From contig NZ_BOMQ01000070.1 in the NCBI RefSeq assembly GCF_016862275.1, forward strand, positions 1-64,000: a stretch of 64,000 nt of DNA. Reading direction: 5' to 3'. Position 1 is the first letter of the stretch. Each line of letters begins with the position of its first letter. Made by a program: the position numbers and the translations under genes. Shown here one piece after another: positions 35,978 to 45,900 of the stretch. This stretch comes from Actinoplanes nipponensis. GTDB lineage: Bacteria; Actinomycetota; Actinomycetes; Mycobacteriales; Micromonosporaceae. The notes under the pieces are model-generated. The model was given only the letters and a program-made list of their open reading frames with translations, was not told the DNA's origin and did no database searches.

Positions 35978-37642
35978 ATGGTGCGCGTGGACATACGGGG
36001 ACCCGCACGTTACCTCTGGTGGCTCGCCCGGCACCTGAAGGGCCGGGTGCTGCTCGGGGCCATGTTCGGCTCGCTGTGGTTCACCAGCCTGGCCTTCACG
36101 CCGTACCTGCTGTCCCAGGCCATCGACCGCGGCCTCGCGCCGCGCCGGCCGGGCGCGCTGCTGGCCTGGACCGCGGCGGTGTTGCTGGTCGGCTCGGCCA
36201 GCGCGGGGCTGGGCATCATGCGCCACCGGTCCATGACGAAGCTGCGGCTGGCCGCCGCGCTGCGCACCGCCGACGCGGTGATGACGCACGCCACCCGGCT
36301 CGGCGCCGCGCTGCCCCGGCGGGTCACCTCCGGCGAGGTGGTCACCATCGGCATCGCCGACGTGTGGACCATCGGGCGGGCGATGAACGTGGGCGGTGTC
36401 GGGGTGGCCAGCGTGCTCGCGTACGCGGTGGTGGCCGTGCTGCTGTTCCGCACCTCGCCGCTGCTGGCCGTCGTGGTCCTGGCCGGCGTGCCGGTCCTCG
36501 CCCTGGCGGTGGGCCCGTTGCTGGTCCGGGTGCAGGCGGCCGGCGCGCGGTACCGCAAGCGCCAGGGCGGCCTGGCCGCGCAGCTCGTCGACGTGATCGG
36601 CGGGCTGCGGATCCTCAACGGACTCGGCGGCAAGGACAGCCACCTGGCCCGGTACCGGCGGCACTCGGCCGAGCTGCGCGACCTGGGCTACCGGGTGGGC
36701 CGGGTGAGCAGCTGGGTCGGCGCGCTCGGCGAGGGCCTGCCGGGCATCTTCCTGGCGGTGGTGATCTGGCTGGCCGCGCGGCAGGCGGCCGCGGGCGAGC
36801 TGACCGCCGGCGAGCTGATCGGCGTGTACGGCTACACCGCCATGCTGGTCATCCCGGTCAACGTGATGATCTTCTGTGGCTTCGACATCACCCGCGGGCT
36901 GGTGGCCGCCCGGCACGTGGTCGCGTTCCTGAGCCTGCCGCCGGACGAGGCCCCGGGCGTGCCGGCCCCGGAGCGGCCGGCGGTGCTGCACGATCCGGTC
37001 TCCGGGGTGTCGGCCGAGCCGGGCCGGCTGACCGCGCTCGCCGGGGCCCGCCCGGCCGACACGCACGCCGTGCTCGAACGCCTGGGCCGGTACGGCCCGA
37101 CCGACGCGACCTGGGGCGGCGTGCGGCTGGACCGGATCACCCGGGAGGAGGTGCGGGCGCGGATCCTGGTCGCCGAGCACGAGGCCGACCTGTTCGCCGA
37201 CCCGCTGCGCGAGGTGGTCGCCGGCCGCAACTCCCCGCACGACGAGCGGTTCCACGCGGCGGTCGAGGCCGCGGCGGCGCACGACGTCGGCGCGCCGGAC
37301 CACCCGGTCGAATGGGGCGGCCGGAACCTCTCCGGCGGCCAGCGGCAACGGGTCCGGCTGGCCCGGGCGCTCTACCAGGAGCCGGAGATGCTGCTGGCCG
37401 CCGACCCCACCTCGGCGGTCGACGCGCACACCGAGGCGGCGATCGCCGGGCGGCTCGGCGCGGCCCGCGACGGCCGCGGCACGGTCGTGGCCACCACGTC
37501 GCCGGCCCTGCTCGACCGCGCCGACGTCGTGCACTACCTGGTCGACGGGCGGGTGGCGGCCAGCGGATCGCACCGGGAACTGCTCGCCGTGGTCCCGGGC
37601 TACCAGCGCCTGGTCGCCCGCGTGTTCGGCGAGGAGGCGTGA
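35978..37642 (+). CDS. ABC exporter half-transporter with degenerate ATPase site (heterodimer subunit 1)
   Basis: The 554-aa protein is a six-helix ABC transmembrane domain (about 20-310) fused to a nucleotide-binding domain. The NBD keeps the signature LSGGQRQRVRLARAL, but Walker A is destroyed (AGARPADTH in its place) and Walker B reads LLAADPTSAVD instead of LLLDEPTSALD, so both the Mg-coordinating Asp and the catalytic Glu are altered. It therefore cannot hydrolyse ATP with its own P-loop and must pair with the next gene product, whose start overlaps its stop by 4 bp. Cargo unknown; divergent from the membrane hydrolase. Confidence 0.9.
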   Translation: MVRVDIRGPARYLWWLARHLKGRVLLGAMFGSLWFTSLAFTPYLLSQAIDRGLAPRRPGALLAWTAAVLLVGSASAGLGIMRHRSMTKLRLAAALRTADAVMTHATRLGAALPRRVTSGEVVTIGIADVWTIGRAMNVGGVGVASVLAYAVVAVLLFRTSPLLAVVVLAGVPVLALAVGPLLVRVQAAGARYRKRQGGLAAQLVDVIGGLRILNGLGGKDSHLARYRRHSAELRDLGYRVGRVSSWVGALGEGLPGIFLAVVIWLAARQAAAGELTAGELIGVYGYTAMLVIPVNVMIFCGFDITRGLVAARHVVAFLSLPPDEAPGVPAPERPAVLHDPVSGVSAEPGRLTALAGARPADTHAVLERLGRYGPTDATWGGVRLDRITREEVRARILVAEHEADLFADPLREVVAGRNSPHDERFHAAVEAAAAHDVGAPDHPVEWGGRNLSGGQRQRVRLARALYQEPEMLLAADPTSAVDAHTEAAIAGRLGAARDGRGTVVATTSPALLDRADVVHYLVDGRVAASGSHRELLAVVPGYQRLVARVFGEEA

Positions 37643-39348
37643 GCGCCGTCCTGCCGGTCGCGGACCGGCGGCTGGTGTCCCGGGCCGCCCTGCGCCTGGT
37701 CGGCGCCGACCGCCGCGCCGTCGCGGTGCTGATCGTCCTCAACACCCTGGCCGCGCTGGCCGGCCTGGCCGGCCCGTGGCTGCTCGGCCGGATCATCGAC
37801 ACCGTCACCACCGGGCCGGGCGCGGGCCGGGTGGACCGGCTCGCCGTGGCGGTGCTGGCCTGCGCGGTCACGCAGCTGCTGCTGTCCCGGTACGCGCTGA
37901 CGGTCGGCTACCGCTTCGGCGAGCGCACCGCCGCCCGGATCCGCGAGGACTTCCTGCGCCGCTCGCTGAACCTGCCCGCCGCGGTGGTCGAGCGGGTGCC
38001 GGCCGGGGACCTGACCGCCCGCGGCACCACCGATGTGGACCTCGTCGCGACCACCCTGCGCGATGTCCTGCCGGAGATGTTCGTCTCCGTCGTGCAGATG
38101 CTGCTGATCGTCACCGCGGTCGTGGTGCTGAGCCCGCCGCTCGGGGCGGCCGGCCTGCTCGGCTTCACCGGCATCTGGTTCGTCACCCGGTGGTACCTGC
38201 GCCGGGCCCCGGACGCGTACCTGCGGGAGGGCGCGGCCAACTCGGTGATGGCCGACGAGCTGGCCGCGACGACCGCCGGCGCCCGCACCATCGAAGCCTT
38301 CGACCTGCGGGAACGCCGACTGGCCCGGGGCCACGCGGCGATCGCCGAGACCCGGCGGACCCGGCTGGCCACGCTGGGGCTGCGGTCGGTGTTCTTCCCG
38401 CTGGTGGAGATCTCGTACGTGCTGCCGGTGGTGCTGGTGCTGCTGATCGGCGGCCGGCTGTACTTCACCGGCGCCGTCACGCTCGGCACGGTCGCCGCGG
38501 CGCTGCTGTACCTGCGGCAGCTGGCCGGGCCACTCGACAACATCATGCTGTGGATCGAGCAGCTGCAGAGCAGCGGCGCCTCCTTCGCCCGGGTCGAGGG
38601 CCTGGCCGCGGTGCCGGCCGACGGCGTCCGGGCGACCCGGCCGCCCGACGGCGACCGGATCGAGGTGCGGGGCGTGCGCTACGCGTACGACTCTGGCCAG
38701 GACGTCCTGCACGACGTGGAGCTGACCGTACGGCCGGGAGAACGGCTGGCCATCGTCGGTCTGTCCGGGGCCGGCAAGTCGACCCTGGCCCGGTTGCTCG
38801 CCGGGGTGGACCGCCCGGACGCCGGATCGGTGACCGTGGGCGGCGTCCCCATCGCCGACCTGCCCCCGGACGAGCTGCGCCGGCAGGTGGTGCTGGTGAC
38901 GCAGGAGCACCACGTCTTCCGCGAGTCGCTGCGGGAGAACCTGATGGTGGCCGCCCCGGACGACGTGCTGCGGCGGGCCCTGCGGACGGTCGGCGCGGAC
39001 TGGGCCGACGACCTGGACCGCGACCTCGGCGAGCATCCGCCCGACGGCGGCCAGGCCCAGCAGCTCGCGCTGGCCCGGGTGGTGCTCGCCGACCCGCACA
39101 CCGTCATCCTCGACGAGGCCACCGCGCTGCTGGACCCCACGGCCGCCCGGGCCGCGGAACGCGCGCTGGCGGCGGTGCTGCACGACCGTACGGTCATCGC
39201 GATCGCGCACCGGCTGCAGACCTCGCACGACGCCGACCGGGTGGCGGTCATGGACGGCGGCCGGATCATCGAGCTGGGCGGCCACGACGAGCTGGTGCGG
39301 GCCGGCGGGCCGTACGCGTCCCTGTGGCGCTCCTGGCACGGCGCCTGA
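37639..39348 (+). CDS. ABC exporter half-transporter (heterodimer subunit 2, catalytic P-loop)
   Basis: The 569-aa ABC exporter half has a transmembrane domain (about 25-320) followed by an NBD with canonical Walker A GLSGAGKST, Q-loop VTQEHHVF, Walker B VILDEATALLD and H-loop IAHRL. The signature is degenerate (PPDGGQAQQLALARV instead of LSGGQ). With the preceding subunit, one composite site is fully canonical (this P-loop plus the partner LSGGQ) and the other fully degenerate. GTG 37639 gives the 4-bp overlap with the first subunit. Confidence 0.92.
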   Translation: MSAVLPVADRRLVSRAALRLVGADRRAVAVLIVLNTLAALAGLAGPWLLGRIIDTVTTGPGAGRVDRLAVAVLACAVTQLLLSRYALTVGYRFGERTAARIREDFLRRSLNLPAAVVERVPAGDLTARGTTDVDLVATTLRDVLPEMFVSVVQMLLIVTAVVVLSPPLGAAGLLGFTGIWFVTRWYLRRAPDAYLREGAANSVMADELAATTAGARTIEAFDLRERRLARGHAAIAETRRTRLATLGLRSVFFPLVEISYVLPVVLVLLIGGRLYFTGAVTLGTVAAALLYLRQLAGPLDNIMLWIEQLQSSGASFARVEGLAAVPADGVRATRPPDGDRIEVRGVRYAYDSGQDVLHDVELTVRPGERLAIVGLSGAGKSTLARLLAGVDRPDAGSVTVGGVPIADLPPDELRRQVVLVTQEHHVFRESLRENLMVAAPDDVLRRALRTVGADWADDLDRDLGEHPPDGGQAQQLALARVVLADPHTVILDEATALLDPTAARAAERALAAVLHDRTVIAIAHRLQTSHDADRVAVMDGGRIIELGGHDELVRAGGPYASLWRSWHGA

Positions 39349-39363
39349 CCGGCGCGGCCCGGC

Positions 39364-40734
39364 TCAGGATCCGGGTGCGGTGACGCGGTACACGGCGCCG
39401 GCGAGGTCGTCGCTGACGTACAGGGCGCGGTCGGGGCCCTGCACCGCCATGACCGGCCGGCCCCACCGAGAGCCGTTGGCCTGCTGGAACCCGGTCAGCA
39501 GGGTCTGCTGGGCGCCCAGGGCGCCGTCGCGCCAGGCGAAGAACGACACCTCCGGAGCCCGCGGCGGCCTGCGGTTCCAGGAGCCGTGGACGCCGACGAG
39601 GGCGCCCGGACCGTAGCCGCCGGCCAGGCCCGGCGAGGTGGCGAAGCTCAGGCCGAGCGGCGCCGAGTGCGCGCCCATGCCCTGCTCGACCGGGGGCAGC
39701 GCCGCGCAGTCGAGCTTGCGCCCGTCCGGGTTGGTCTGCACGTCCCGCACGAACGGCCGGCGGGTGTAGCTCAGCGGCGAGTCCGGCCGGCCCGGGTTCA
39801 CGTCCGGGTCCGGGTTGCAGTACGGCCAGCCCAGGTCGCGCCCGCGGGTCAGCCGGGCCAGCGGCTCCAGCGGGTGGTCGTTCACGTACCCCTGCCGGAC
39901 CTCGCCCTGCTCATCGCCCTCGTACGGGTAGGCGATGTTGTCCCGGTTGTTGACGGCGGTCCACACCGCGCCGTCGGGATCGACGGCGAGCCCCGTGCCG
40001 TTGCGCACTCCGCGCGCGAAGACCGTGGGCTTCCCGCCGCCGGGCGCCGCCCGCAGGATCGCGGCGCGCTGCGGGTCCGCGTCCCGGTCCTCCGCGGACA
40101 CGTTGCCGGTCGAGCCGACCGAGACGTAGAGCGCGCCGTCCGCGCCGACCGCCACGCTCTTCAGCGCGTGCGCGTACGCGCCGCCCAGCTCCGGGCTCTT
40201 CGCGTCGGGCAGCCCGTCGATCACGACCCGCCGCCCCGACACCGCGCCGGCCCGGTAGGTGAAGGCGTCCACCCGGTCGCTCTCGGCCACGTAGAGCGTG
40301 TCACCGGCGAAGGCCAGCCCGTGCGGCTGGTTCAGCCCGCTGAGCAGCGTCTGCTGCGCCGGCGCGGCATCGTCGCCGCCCGGGAGCAGCGCGATGACAT
40401 CGCCGGACTTGGGCCGCGATACCAGCAGCTGCCCGTCCGGGGCCCAGGCCAGCAGCCGGGCGCCGGGCAGCCGCGCCCACACGGTGACCGTCCAGCCGGG
40501 CGGGGCCTGCAACCGCCGGGCCTCGTCGAACGGCGCCGCGGCCGTGCCGCCGAGCGGCCGGACGGTCGTGCTGGCCAGCGCCGGCACCGTCGCGCCGGCC
40601 GCGGCCGAGGACGGCGGCGCGGCGCTGCCCAGCGGCGTGGCGGCGGGCGCCGGGGTTCCCGGCTCGCCGGCCGAGCAGGCGGCCAGGGCGAGCGCCAGAC
40701 TTCCGGCCGTCACCGCGCGCGCGATCGTGTTCAC
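39364..40734 (-). CDS. Secreted lipoprotein, sugar/sorbosone dehydrogenase-like beta-propeller
   Basis: The 456-aa lipoprotein has the signal AVTAGSLALALAAC with its lipobox Cys at about residue 18, a Pro/Ala linker to about 70, and a six-bladed propeller of the glucose/sorbosone dehydrogenase (GSDH) family. Landmarks are LNQPHGLAFAGDTLYVAESDR, the calcium/PQQ-region segment FARGVRNGTGLAVDPDGAVWTAVNNRD, DLGWPYCNPD and GVHGSWNR. The family oxidises sugars with PQQ; whether this protein has cofactor and activity is unproven. GTG 40734 is used because the signal peptide starts there; a longer in-frame reading to 40950 runs over the AraC relic. Confidence 0.85.
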   Translation of the reverse strand: MNTIARAVTAGSLALALAACSAGEPGTPAPAATPLGSAAPPSSAAAGATVPALASTTVRPLGGTAAAPFDEARRLQAPPGWTVTVWARLPGARLLAWAPDGQLLVSRPKSGDVIALLPGGDDAAPAQQTLLSGLNQPHGLAFAGDTLYVAESDRVDAFTYRAGAVSGRRVVIDGLPDAKSPELGGAYAHALKSVAVGADGALYVSVGSTGNVSAEDRDADPQRAAILRAAPGGGKPTVFARGVRNGTGLAVDPDGAVWTAVNNRDNIAYPYEGDEQGEVRQGYVNDHPLEPLARLTRGRDLGWPYCNPDPDVNPGRPDSPLSYTRRPFVRDVQTNPDGRKLDCAALPPVEQGMGAHSAPLGLSFATSPGLAGGYGPGALVGVHGSWNRRPPRAPEVSFFAWRDGALGAQQTLLTGFQQANGSRWGRPVMAVQGPDRALYVSDDLAGAVYRVTAPGS

Positions 40735-40774
40735 CCTGCATCTGTACCCACCCGCCCGCCGGGCCGCAACCCGG

Positions 40775-41045
40775 GCCGGGTCCGCGTGCTGCCGCGACTT
40801 CCAGGCGGTCACGGCGACGAGCCCGATCCGGTTCCACAAGCAGACCCGGCTGCGGCAGACCCGGCTGCCCCCGGCCACCAACCCGGCGACGTCACCGCGA
40901 TCAGCCAGCGGTTCGGCCACGACGGCCCGGCCCGGTTCAGCCGCGAGCACCGACGGCAGTTCGGAGCGCCCCTGAGCCCGGACGCCGGCGCTCTCCCGGC
41001 CCCGGCGCCGGCGCGCTTCAGCTCGGACGCCGCGGGAACTGCACG
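40775..41045 (+). pseudogene. Relic of an AraC-family regulator (C-terminal HTH only)
   Basis: Read in two frames, this segment spells the C-terminal DNA-binding part of an AraC regulator: CRDFQAVTATSPIRFHKQ then TRLRQTRLPPATNP in one frame, and after a one-base deletion near 40,885 GDVTAISQRFGHDGPARFSR then EHRRQFGAPLSPDA in the next. The order and spacing match the two helix-turn-helix units of the family. The N-terminal sensor domain and any start codon are missing, so this is a decayed remnant. The rest of the 750-bp gap (to 41,484) shows nothing else I can support except the leader of the next gene. Confidence 0.65.
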
Positions 41046-41484
41046 CCGGTCAGCGTGAACATGGGGGCCTCCGGCCATCGACCAAGTTCGCTTCCTCAGT
41101 CATGCGCCGGTGGGGGTGAGCGGTCCAGCGCCCGAAGGCAGTGGCGGGAAGCGGACAGGCCGTACAGCTCGGAAGCTGGACGCCCTGGTGATGCCGGCGC
41201 GTGGAATCGCGGGTCGCGTCTTGGTTGTTCCGTTCTTGCGCCGGTTACGTGTCCACCGTGGTGGGTTCCGCACCGCGTACGCCGCCGAACAGGCCGGCCA
41301 GGCACCGGAACCTCGGATGACCACTTTCTGCGCCGCCCGGCCGGCGCGGGAGAACCGGCCGGTGCCGGCCACCGAGGCTGGCACGAAGGTGGGATGGAGC
41401 AGCTGCACCACGCCCCTAGGGTTGCCGTATCCGGCGGAGCGGCCGGTCCTCCCGCTAATCTCTTTCGGACACGAGGTTGCTCTG

Positions 41485-42168
41485 ATGAACTGGCGCCCCC
41501 TGCTCGCAGTCCCCATTCTGTGCACCGCTGCGGCGCTGTCGCTGACCGGCTGCACGGCCAATGCCTCCGTGACCGCCGGCCCGGCCGACGCTGCGAGCGC
41601 GCCGGACACCGGCGGCTCCACCCGGACCGGCGCCGGAACGCCGGCGGTCCGGAACTCCGCGGCCCCGAAGGCCGGGTCGCCGAAGACCAAGGCCCCCAAG
41701 ACCAAGGCGCCGGCCGGCGACCCGGGCGACCCGCAGGCGCCCGACTGCGCGACCGCCCACCTCACGATCACGGTCGATGACGCCCAGGGCGCCGCCGGGC
41801 ACAGCGTCGCCGCCATCCACTTCCGCAACACCGGCGCCCGGTGCTGGATCAAGGGCTACCCGACCGTCGTCGGGGAGACAGCCTCCGGCGCCCGGGTGGC
41901 CGTCGAGAAGACGTTGCACGGCTACGGCGGCGGGCTCGGCGCCGGGGACAACGAGATCTCGCCGTACCTGTTGGAGAAGGGCGACACCGCGTCCGCCGTG
42001 ATCGATGCGCTGAACGCCGACCCGGACGGCACGGCCTGCAAGCCCGTGACGACCCTCGAGGTCAGCCCGCCGAAGCGGTCGGAGTCGGTGCGGGTCGCCT
42101 GGAGCGGGGGCTGCGCCGGATTCGAGGTGCATCCGCTCCTGCGCGGGATGACGGGCCAGGCCATCTGA
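41485..42168 (+). CDS. DUF4232-type secreted lipoprotein
   Basis: The 227-aa product has the signal peptide RPLLAVPILCTAAALSLTGC (lipobox LTGC, Cys about 22), a Thr/Ala/Lys-rich linker containing KTKAPKTKAP (to about 80), and a C-terminal domain beginning CATAHLTITVDDAQGAAGHS, with the VAAIHFRNTGARCWIKGYPTV motif characteristic of DUF4232. The domain is common in actinobacterial surface lipoproteins; its function is not established. ATG 41485 has GAGG about 10 bp upstream. A longer in-frame reading from 41110 lacks a credible ribosome site. Confidence 0.85.
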   Translation: MNWRPLLAVPILCTAAALSLTGCTANASVTAGPADAASAPDTGGSTRTGAGTPAVRNSAAPKAGSPKTKAPKTKAPAGDPGDPQAPDCATAHLTITVDDAQGAAGHSVAAIHFRNTGARCWIKGYPTVVGETASGARVAVEKTLHGYGGGLGAGDNEISPYLLEKGDTASAVIDALNADPDGTACKPVTTLEVSPPKRSESVRVAWSGGCAGFEVHPLLRGMTGQAI

Positions 42169-42184
42169 CGTCTCGTCGAGGAGG

Positions 42185-42460
42185 TCAAGAATGCCCTGGG
42201 CCATAGCGGCCCGGTTCGCGAAGAGTGGACGCAGATCCGGCTGCCCTTCGGCGGCCCGGTGCTCGTAGGGAATCGATGGGATGGCGTGGAAGATCGTCAT
42301 GGCGATGGCGTGTAACGACTCCGGCATGCCCACCCGCCGATGCCACCAACACGATCACGGCTGCGGCCAGATCGTCGTGTGCTTCGCTGAGTTGCCCGGT
42401 CAGGTCGGTGATGAGGGCCTGCGCCCGGGCGAGGTCGCTTCGGAGCCGCTGGTGCAGCAC
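42185..42460 (-). pseudogene. Possible remnant of a coiled-coil, integrase-associated protein
   Basis: About 30 residues (VLHQRLRSDLARAQALITDL then TGQLSEAHDDLAA) form a well-biased amphipathic helix like the C-terminal coiled coils of small proteins encoded beside site-specific recombinases (DUF6262-like). A stop lies just upstream (about 42,490), and the sequence after DDLAA loses coding character. It lies 190 bp from the tRNA-Lys fragment, which suggests debris from an integration event. Low confidence. Confidence 0.3.
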
Positions 42461-42648
42461 AGTGGGTTCATCGACGCGAGTGGGTCACCCCACCGGCACC
42501 CTCGCCCCGGCCGGCCAAAGAAGCCGCCGAAATGATCCCGCGGAGGGCCAGCCGACGGCAGTTCGGTGTCGGGGGTTCCCCCGATGTCTCCCGAACCTCA
42601 GACGAATCTGGGCACCCTCCGAAAATCGGAGAATGCCCAGTTCAACCA

Positions 42649-42703
42649 TGGTGCGCCGCGTAGGACTTGAACCTACAACCCGCGGATTAAGAGTCCGCTG
42701 CTC
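42649..42703 (-). other. tRNA-Lys(CTT) 3' fragment: attachment-site scar of an integrated element
   Basis: On the minus strand bases 42703 to 42649 read as the 3' half of tRNA-Lys: the anticodon arm GCGGA-CTCTTAA-TCCGC with anticodon CTT, a variable loop, the T-arm GTAGGTTCAAGTCCTAC, the 3' acceptor strand GCGGCGC, discriminator A and CCA. The D-arm and 5' acceptor strand are missing; the sequence upstream does not pair. A 3'-end fragment of this length is the typical duplicated attachment core left when an integrase inserts an element into a tRNA gene. The intact copy should lie at the other end of the element, to the right of the window. Confidence 0.75.
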
Positions 42704-42908
42704 CCGGTGTCAACCAATGCTAAGCTGTGCCGCTTCGAACCGGCTTCTACCGCTTTGCGGCGTCATCGGGCCAGGACTTCTGTCGGCTAATGCCAGGCAG
42801 GGGTGATCCACGCCAGGACCGTCGATCACGCATGGATCACGTCAGCCCCGTGGCACGGCGGGCATACCGTCTGCGGGGCCTGGTGGCGCGACTTGTCGAC
42901 GTGGGTTG

Positions 42909-45900
42909 TCAGTAGTGCTCGGAGATGTAAGCGTGGGCGTGATCGAACAGGTCACCGCTGGCTGGCAGGTGATATTTCTGCAGAACCTTGCGGATGGCGA
43001 TCCGGACGAGGCGATCGCCGTTTTTTGTGTGTGACCAGCCGTCGTAGCGCACTTCCTTGACGATGGCGTCGATGTCGACCACGACTCGGCCGATGATGAC
43101 CGGGGTGTTCTTGGGTGCGTACTCGTTGAAGATCTGGGTCAGTGCACCGACGTGCGGGTCCGGGAGTAGGTCGAGGCCATCCCTACCATCTGTGTCTTCG
43201 GCCTGCTCGGCGCTGGTGACGTCTTTGGCCAGGGTGAACAGCTCCCGCAGGTACTCGATCGAGTCACGGGCCTGGGTGAGCACGCGTTCGCGAAGCCTGT
43301 CGAGGCGTTCAGACAAGGTCCGGTAGACCTCGTGGTCGCCGTTGGGGCCAGCGAGCCGGCGGCGGATCCGTTCGGCGATGCTATCGATGACCTCCTCTGC
43401 GGTTTTCGTCGTGACTTTGGTGTCATCAGCTGGGATCAGGCCCTCGTCGATGAGGGTCCGGATGGTGTCGGCGTCGGCGATGACGGCCTGCCGGTCGCTG
43501 CCCCTGACGGTGACCTCCCCGATGTGGGAATGGACCAGGTCGAGGGTTTTCGCGCCGAGCCGGTGCCACAGCAGTTCGTTGGCGGAGTTGGTCGGCATGA
43601 CCGAGGCGTAGACCTGAGACAGGAACCGGTAGTCGGATCGGTGCTCGTCAAGGCGCGCGTCTGGGTAGCACATCTCCCAGATGCCCTGCAACATCTGGAA
43701 GCGGGCGGCGAACCGGTCCCGAGAAGCCGCGTCGGGGATGCGTTGGTGGGCGTCCTGGAGCGTCTGCGAGCCGACGGTAGCGCGGTCGATGCCGGCGAAG
43801 CGGTCGAGGACTTCGGCGATCTCGAAGGTGAACTGGTCAATCAGCCCGTCGAGTTCGATCTTGCGACGGGCTGCCAGCGGGTTGGCCGGGGCCATCGCTC
43901 GGGCGAACCCGTCACCGAGGCCGATGTAGTCGCAGATCAACCCGTAGCGTTTCTCCTGCCCGGTCTGCGGGTTCTTCCAGGGCCGGTTCGCGCGAGTGAT
44001 GGTCTGGAACAGGGTGTGCAGCTTCATCGGCTTGTCGAGGTACATCACCCCCTCGATCGGCGCGTTGAACCCGGTGCCGAGTTTGGAGGTGACGATCAGG
44101 AACTTTAACGGGTCACCGAACGCGCGGAATCTGTCGAGAAGCTTCTCCTCTTCGACCTCCGACAGCGCATGCCTTCTCCATTCCTCGTCGTCCTTGGACT
44201 GCACACTCATCACCACCGCGCACTCGTCCAGCGGGTGCCCGGCATCGTAGCGGCGGGCTAGCAGGCGGTTGATCTCGGCCGCGTACTTCACGCACAGGTC
44301 CCGGTCGACTACCACGATCTGCGCCTTCATACCGAGCGGGTCGATCGTGGCGTAGAAGTGCTCTACGAGGTCAGCACATACCTTCTGGATCCGTTCCTTG
44401 TTTAAAAAGAACGTCGACGTTCTTGACACCTTCTTCGTCAGGAATTCTGCCTCGTCTTCGGCGAGGCCCTCCGCCGCGGCCAGCTCCGCGAACGCCTCGT
44501 CCAAGCGTTCCTTGTCGAGCTGGAACTCGACAAGGCGCGGATTGACATGGATCGGCACCGTCATGCCATCGGCGATGGACCGGTCCGAGTCGTAGGTGTG
44601 CAGCACCTGGCCCGGGTCGTCAGGGTCGCCGTAGAGCGCGAATGTGTTGCGGTCCAGGTCAGCGATCGGGGTGCCGGTGAACCCGAAGAAGCGGGCGTTC
44701 GGCAGCGCCTTGCGCATGTGGTCGCCGAGCTGCTTCTCCTGGGAACGGTGCGCCTCATCGATCAAGACGATGATGTTGTCTCGGTCGTTGAGCACGCCGG
44801 CGTTGGCGAACTTGTGCACCGTGGTGAAGATCAGGCCCCGCTTGTCCCGGTGCCCGAGCAGGTTACGCAGGCCCGCGGCCGTGGTGGGCGTCTCGAGCCT
44901 CGGCATGGACGTGGTGCGGAACTGGTCGTAGGTCTGCCGCACCAGCTGGATCCGGTCGGCGATCAGGATGATCGTAGGGTTCGTTAGCTTGGGGTCAGTG
45001 AGCATCTTCGCAGCGGCGAACACCATCGCCAGGGTCTTGCCGGACCCCTGGGTGTGGTGCACTAGCCCGCGCCGCTTTACACCGTCGCGGGCCCGCTCGG
45101 CGATCAGGTTCACCGACTCATACTGCGGATACCGGGCAACGATCTTCACCAAGTGCGGCTCACCCACCGGATCGGCAGAGGTCTCGTACACAGTGAAGTC
45201 ATGCAGCAGGTCTAGCACCGTCCGCGGCGTCAGCAGCGTCTCCACACACCGCTGCACTCGCTTCCACCCTGACACGGTTGGAGCATCAACAGTCGAGCCC
45301 CACGTCTCCCAGTGATCGATCGAAGCTCCGACCGGGCCGTAGAAGAACTCCCGACCCTCCGAGGCGAACGACAACACATTCGGGACGAAGAACTGCGGCT
45401 GCCGGACCTCATAAACCTCGCTGATCTCCTTCGCGCCCTTGATCCACGAGATCCGCTGGTCGACCGGCGTCTTCACCTCGCCCACCACGAGCGGGAACCC
45501 GTTGACCCACAACACAATGTCGAACCGAGCTCGATTGCCTGGCACCCCGACCGTCACCTCGTCCGATACAACCAGCGTGTTGTTCTTCGGAGTCACGAAG
45601 TCGATCAGCCGGATCGGCACATCGTGGGCGGTGCCGGTGAACTGGTGCGACTGGCGGCCCTTCAGCCATTCCATAAACCCCCGGTTCGCCGCCACCAACC
45701 CATCCTCGGCGGCCGTCAGCGTTAGCATCCGCAGCCGCGCCAGGACCTCGTCAGCCCGCGACGGATCCTCGGCCACTGCCGGGTTCAACCGGACCAACGC
45801 CGACAATACCTCCGACTCGATCAGTGGCTGCTCCTCGGCCCGGTTCAACTGGTCCCCGGGTACGTACGTCCAACTGCCCGCCCGCAACAAGTCCAGGATA

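Noticed and set aside
35978-39348. A single 1134-codon frame (from 35944) suggesting a fused ABC exporter.
   Set aside because: The first half in that frame is low-complexity Arg/Pro/Gly sequence. The real subunit 1 is in another frame and ends at 37642, overlapping the GTG of subunit 2.
42649-42703. A functional complete tRNA-Lys gene.
   Set aside because: The 5' acceptor strand and a proper D-arm cannot be found upstream on the minus strand; only the 3' half matches.
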